A stretch of 10,506 nucleotides of DNA from Actinomycetota bacterium (lineage in GTDB: Bacteria; Actinomycetota; Humimicrobiia; Humimicrobiales; Humimicrobiaceae): positions 1-10,506 of the forward strand of contig JALHTA010000387.1 of assembly GCA_022865545.1 (NCBI GenBank), read 5' to 3'. How positions within the stretch are numbered: position 1 is the first letter of the stretch; each line of letters starts with the position of its first letter. Positions 7,899 through 10,506 of this stretch are shown here, piece after piece. The notes beneath the pieces are model-generated. The model saw nothing but the letters and a program-made list of their open reading frames with translations. It was not told the DNA's origin and ran no database searches. The translations under genes and the position numbers were made by a program.

Positions 7899-8039
7899 AT
7901 TCTTCTATTTCTCTTGTTTTTTTCTTCAGCACCATTATCCATGACGTTAATTAAATTCGATAACCTGGAATATGCCGATTTTTGGGAGATTATAGGATAG
8001 TGATCCAGAAGGAAATTCTTATAAATTTATATATAATCT

Positions 8040-8068
8040 TTGAAAATGTATATGTAATAATTTATAAT
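8040..8068 (+). promoter_or_regulatory. Sigma-70/SigA-type promoter for the PAS-GGDEF gene
   Basis: The -35 box TTGAAA (8040-8045) and a perfect -10 box TATAAT (8063-8068) are separated by exactly 17 bp. Transcription would start near 8075, giving a leader of about 95 nt before ATG 8170. This indicates that the signalling gene is transcribed independently of the upstream operon. The surrounding DNA is very AT-rich, which raises chance matches, but box quality and spacing are both near ideal. Confidence 0.7.
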
Positions 8069-8158
8069 ACTATTATTATTAGTGTTATTATATAGATATA
8101 TATACAGATTTATAACACTGTCAGTAAATTAAAAGCCAATTCCCAAAATATATTATAT

Positions 8159-8164
8159 GGAGAG
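8159..8164 (+). promoter_or_regulatory. Shine-Dalgarno GGAGAG for ATG 8170
   Basis: GGAGAG lies 5 nt before ATG 8170 and fixes that start. The nearer ATG at 8165 opens only a three-codon out-of-frame reading frame. Confidence 0.7.
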
Positions 8165-8169
8165 ATGAA

Positions 8170-10026
8170 ATGGTAAAAAAAACTAAAAATAAACAGACCG
8201 GTGCCCTCGATGGTAAGAATAAGAAAATAATCCTGGATGGAGAAGAAAGCTATTTTGATGAATTAATGGATAATATACCCGATTCAATTTACTTTAAGGA
8301 TAGGGACAGCAAATTTGTTCGGATAAACAAGGCATGCGCCGAAAAATTCGGCTTAAAAAATCCGGAAGATGCAATTGGCAAGACAGATTTTGACTTTTTT
8401 ATCACAGAAAATGCACAACCAACATATGATGATGACCAGAATATAATGAAGACAGGCAAAAAGACAGTAAGCATCGTAAAGAAAGAAATTTTTAGAGATA
8501 AGCCTGACAGGTGGGTTACCTCAACAAAAATACCCCGGTATGACAGGGACGGAAATATAATAGGCTTATTCGGCATAACAAGAGATATAACTGAGACCAC
8601 AATTATGGACAATAAACTGGAGAAGGAAATATCTTTTGTAGATGCTCTCATGCAGGGCATGCCCGATTCAATTTACTTTAAGGATAGAGACAGCAAATTT
8701 GTTCGGATAAACAAGGCATGCGCCGATAAAATGGGATTGGATAGCCCGGATGATGCGGTTGGAAAGACAGATTATGATTTTTTCGGCAAGGATATGGCAA
8801 AAATAGCATATGATGATGAGCAGAATATAATAAAGACAGGCAAGCACATAGTGGACCTTAGCTACAGGGAAACCTATAAGGATAAGGCGGACAGGTGGAT
8901 GGCCATAACAAAAATGCCATGGTATGACAGAGGTGGAAATATAATAGGCATAATCGGGATGGCAAGAGATATAACAGATAAGCAAAAGGCGGAAGAGGAG
9001 ATAAAATACCTATCCTTCCATGACGTGCTCACAGGGCTCTATAACAGGGCATTTTTTGATGAAGAGCTAAAAAGGCTCAATACGGAAAGGCAGCTTCCAA
9101 TAGCCATTGTAATGGGAGATGTAAACGGACTTAAACTTATAAATGATGCATATGGCCACGCCAGGGGAGACGTACTCTTAAAAAGGATATCAGACATACT
9201 AAGGGAAAACTTCAGGGGCGAAGATATCATTTCAAGATGGGGAGGGGATGAGTTTATATCAATACTTCCTAAAACCAGCGTAGAGAATGCAAAAAGAATC
9301 GTAAAGAGGATTGGGGAGATGTGCAGACAAAAAAGCACGGCCGAGATACCACTTAGCATTTCATTTGGGATTGCAGTAAAGAAAAATAAGCCAGAGTGCA
9401 TAGAGGATATAATAAAAAAATCTGAAGACAGGATGTATAAGAATAAAATAGCGGAGAATAAGCCTATCTATGAAAAAATTTTACAATCTCTTAAAGAGAA
9501 CCTGAAAAAAGGAGATTACATAAGTGAAACACGCACCAAAAAAATGGAAGATTATGCACTCTGCATCGGAAAGAAGCTAAATCTTTCCGATGTTAAGCTT
9601 GGGGAATTGAGCTTACTTTTAAACCTTCATAATATAGGGAAATTGGCATTGGCAGATGAAATAGTTTCAAAACCCGGAAGGCTGACTAATAATGAGTGGA
9701 AAATAATAAAAAAGCTTCCTGAAGTAGGGTATCGTATTGCAGAATCATCCCCCGGACTTAAATCTATAGCAGAGTCCATACTCTCCCATCATGAATGGTA
9801 TAACGGTCAGGGATATCCAAGAGGTACAAAGGGTGAAGAAATTCCAGTACTTTCAAGGATATCATTTCTTATTAACTCCTATGAAGCTATGACCAGAGAT
9901 AGGCCATACAGAAAGAAGAAAACAAAAGAAGAGGCAATGGGGGAGATAAAGAAGTGCTGCGGGACACAATTTGATCCCGGGATAACAAAATTTTTTTTAG
10001 AAATACTAAAAGAGGAAGAAAAATAG
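8170..10026 (+). CDS. PAS-PAS-GGDEF-HD-GYP signalling protein (diguanylate cyclase with degenerate HD-GYP)
   Basis: Cytoplasmic sensor and cyclic-di-GMP protein of 618 residues; no membrane segment is visible. Two PAS domains (about 28-142 and 156-270) each contain the block PDSIYFKDRDSKFVRINKAC and end in a DIT(E/D) motif, offset by 128 residues. The GGDEF domain (about 280-430) has DxLTGLYNRAFF, the metal-binding DVNGLKLINDAYGH (317-330), and an intact GGDEF at 358-362. RGED (349-352) matches the inhibitory RxxD I-site five residues before GGDEF. Diguanylate cyclase activity is therefore expected. The HD-GYP region (about 445-615) is clear by GQGYP (546-550), KPGRLTNNEWKIIKK and GTQFDPGI. 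However, most metal ligands are changed: Arg455 stands near the usual first His, HN (487-488) replaces HD, Leu516 replaces His in KKxPExGYRI, and Asn569 replaces Asp in the xDAYxAM motif. Only HH at 540-541 remains. Phosphodiesterase activity is unlikely; a regulatory or ligand-binding role is inferred. The gene has its own promoter and is not obviously linked to amino-sugar use. Confidence 0.93.
   Translation: MVKKTKNKQTGALDGKNKKIILDGEESYFDELMDNIPDSIYFKDRDSKFVRINKACAEKFGLKNPEDAIGKTDFDFFITENAQPTYDDDQNIMKTGKKTVSIVKKEIFRDKPDRWVTSTKIPRYDRDGNIIGLFGITRDITETTIMDNKLEKEISFVDALMQGMPDSIYFKDRDSKFVRINKACADKMGLDSPDDAVGKTDYDFFGKDMAKIAYDDEQNIIKTGKHIVDLSYRETYKDKADRWMAITKMPWYDRGGNIIGIIGMARDITDKQKAEEEIKYLSFHDVLTGLYNRAFFDEELKRLNTERQLPIAIVMGDVNGLKLINDAYGHARGDVLLKRISDILRENFRGEDIISRWGGDEFISILPKTSVENAKRIVKRIGEMCRQKSTAEIPLSISFGIAVKKNKPECIEDIIKKSEDRMYKNKIAENKPIYEKILQSLKENLKKGDYISETRTKKMEDYALCIGKKLNLSDVKLGELSLLLNLHNIGKLALADEIVSKPGRLTNNEWKIIKKLPEVGYRIAESSPGLKSIAESILSHHEWYNGQGYPRGTKGEEIPVLSRISFLINSYEAMTRDRPYRKKKTKEEAMGEIKKCCGTQFDPGITKFFLEILKEEEK
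8278..8340 (+). repeat. Direct repeat copy 1 (start of PAS domain 1)
   Basis: This 63-bp block matches 8662-8724 with a single mismatch (G at 8304, A at 8688), offset by 384 bp (128 codons). It encodes the PDSIYFKDRDSKFVRINKAC stretch of the first PAS domain. Confidence 0.9.
8662..8724 (+). repeat. Direct repeat copy 2 (start of PAS domain 2)
   Basis: Second copy of the 63-bp block, 384 bp downstream of the first, encoding the same residues in PAS domain 2. Flanking parts of the two PAS domains are similar but much more diverged. Confidence 0.9.
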
Positions 10027-10081
10027 TTTGTATTTACTATTATATTTTAAAAAGTAATAATTAAATTTATATTTTAAATGG

Positions 10082-10506
10082 TTAATTACTTTCAAGTATA
10101 TTTACATATTCTCTGCCGCAGTACTGAAATCCCTGATCCGGGTGATGGGTAAGATTTGCCGTATCCTTTGTTCTTATTGCATCATTTAGCGCTGCAATGG
10201 TCAGCATTGATGAGAGTGTCCTGCCACTTTTCTGCTAAAGCCATCTATTATGGCTGCAAGGTATGAAAAGCCAGCTTCAAGCCTTATATAGGTAATATCG
10301 GAGTGCCAGAGCTCATCGGTCCTTGCAGGTATAAGATTCCTTACTAGATTAGGGTATTTTACCAGGCTGTGATTGGAGTTAGTGGTTACCCTGTATTTGC
10401 GTCTAATAGTGCACAGGAGACCGTTTTGGGCCATTATGCGATGTATTCTCTTGCGGTTTACCATAATGCCATTGCGCCGAAGCTGGGCCGTTACCCTCCT
10501 GTATCC
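10082..10506 (-). pseudogene. IS3-family transposase (OrfB) remnant, frameshifted and 3'-truncated, 5' off window
   Basis: DDE integrase-type transposase of the IS3 family, minus strand, running off the right edge. From the edge it reads GYRRVTAQLRRNGIMVNRKR (the HTH_21-like region), then NGLLCTIRRKYRV, LWHSDITYIRLEAGFSYLAA with the first catalytic Asp, and DGFSRKVAG. It then goes out of frame at about 10211-10222, reaching a stop at 10201-10203. Another minus frame continues the homology as LTIAALNDAIRTKD, then HHPDQGFQYCGREYVNILES, with the second catalytic Asp in HPDQG (usually HSDxG), and stops at 10082-10084. The segment with the catalytic Glu (usually after GNPYDNA) is missing. The copy is therefore inactive through at least one frameshift and a C-terminal truncation. 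No terminal inverted repeat is recognised in the AT-rich DNA between it and the signalling gene. The upstream part lies outside the window. Confidence 0.85.

Larger units (their letters stand above)
7799..8169. other. AT-rich intergenic spacer (371 bp)
   Basis: No gene is supported here. The stretch holds a weak terminator-like element near 7876-7898 and, in its last third, a clear promoter for the downstream signalling gene. A 50-codon open frame without start signals exists on the minus strand (7874-8026); I do not recognise its translation. Confidence 0.6.

Noticed and set aside
10027..10081. Terminator after the signalling gene
   Set aside because: The sequence is AT-rich with only imperfect weak pairing; no convincing stem and T-run could be drawn.
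1..10506. CRISPR array, tRNA or rRNA genes
   Set aside because: No regularly spaced repeats, cloverleaf-like segments or rRNA-like sequence were seen.

Overview
The window comes from an AT-rich bacterial genome. The reading frames use the standard code: TAA, TAG and TGA all end intact genes here. A CUT1-type sugar ABC transporter, an amino-sugar catabolic cluster and a PAS/GGDEF/HD-GYP signalling protein together suggest a low-GC, probably anaerobic, heterotrophic bacterium from a Firmicutes, Halanaerobiales or Atribacterota-like background. This placement is an impression from protein style, not a demonstrated taxonomy.

Bases 1-7431 look like one co-directional operon on the + strand. It starts inside a solute-binding protein whose signal peptide lies off the left edge. 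A strong intercistronic hairpin follows, then two permeases (MalF-like and MalG-like, 3 bp apart), a GH3 beta-N-acetylhexosaminidase (NagZ type), an unusual ROK-like sugar kinase and NagA (N-acetylglucosamine-6-phosphate deacetylase). The inferred pathway is uptake of a GlcNAc-containing glycoside, release of GlcNAc by the GH3 enzyme, phosphorylation by the kinase, and deacetylation by NagA to glucosamine-6-phosphate. No ABC ATPase, NagB deaminase or regulator is in the window.

The cluster shows decay. The GH3 gene carries an in-frame TAA exactly where the conserved Glu of its DQEGG motif should be. The end of nagA runs directly into the C-terminal third of a Gfo/Idh/MocA oxidoreductase whose 5' part is missing.

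Bases 7799-8169 are an AT-rich spacer that ends in a very good sigma-70-type promoter. That promoter precedes a 618-residue PAS-PAS-GGDEF-HD-GYP protein (8170-10026). The two PAS domains are a recent tandem duplication. The GGDEF domain looks active and has an inhibitory RxxD site. The HD-GYP domain has lost most of its metal ligands and is probably not a phosphodiesterase. The right end (10082-10506, minus strand) is a degraded IS3-family transposase that runs off the window.
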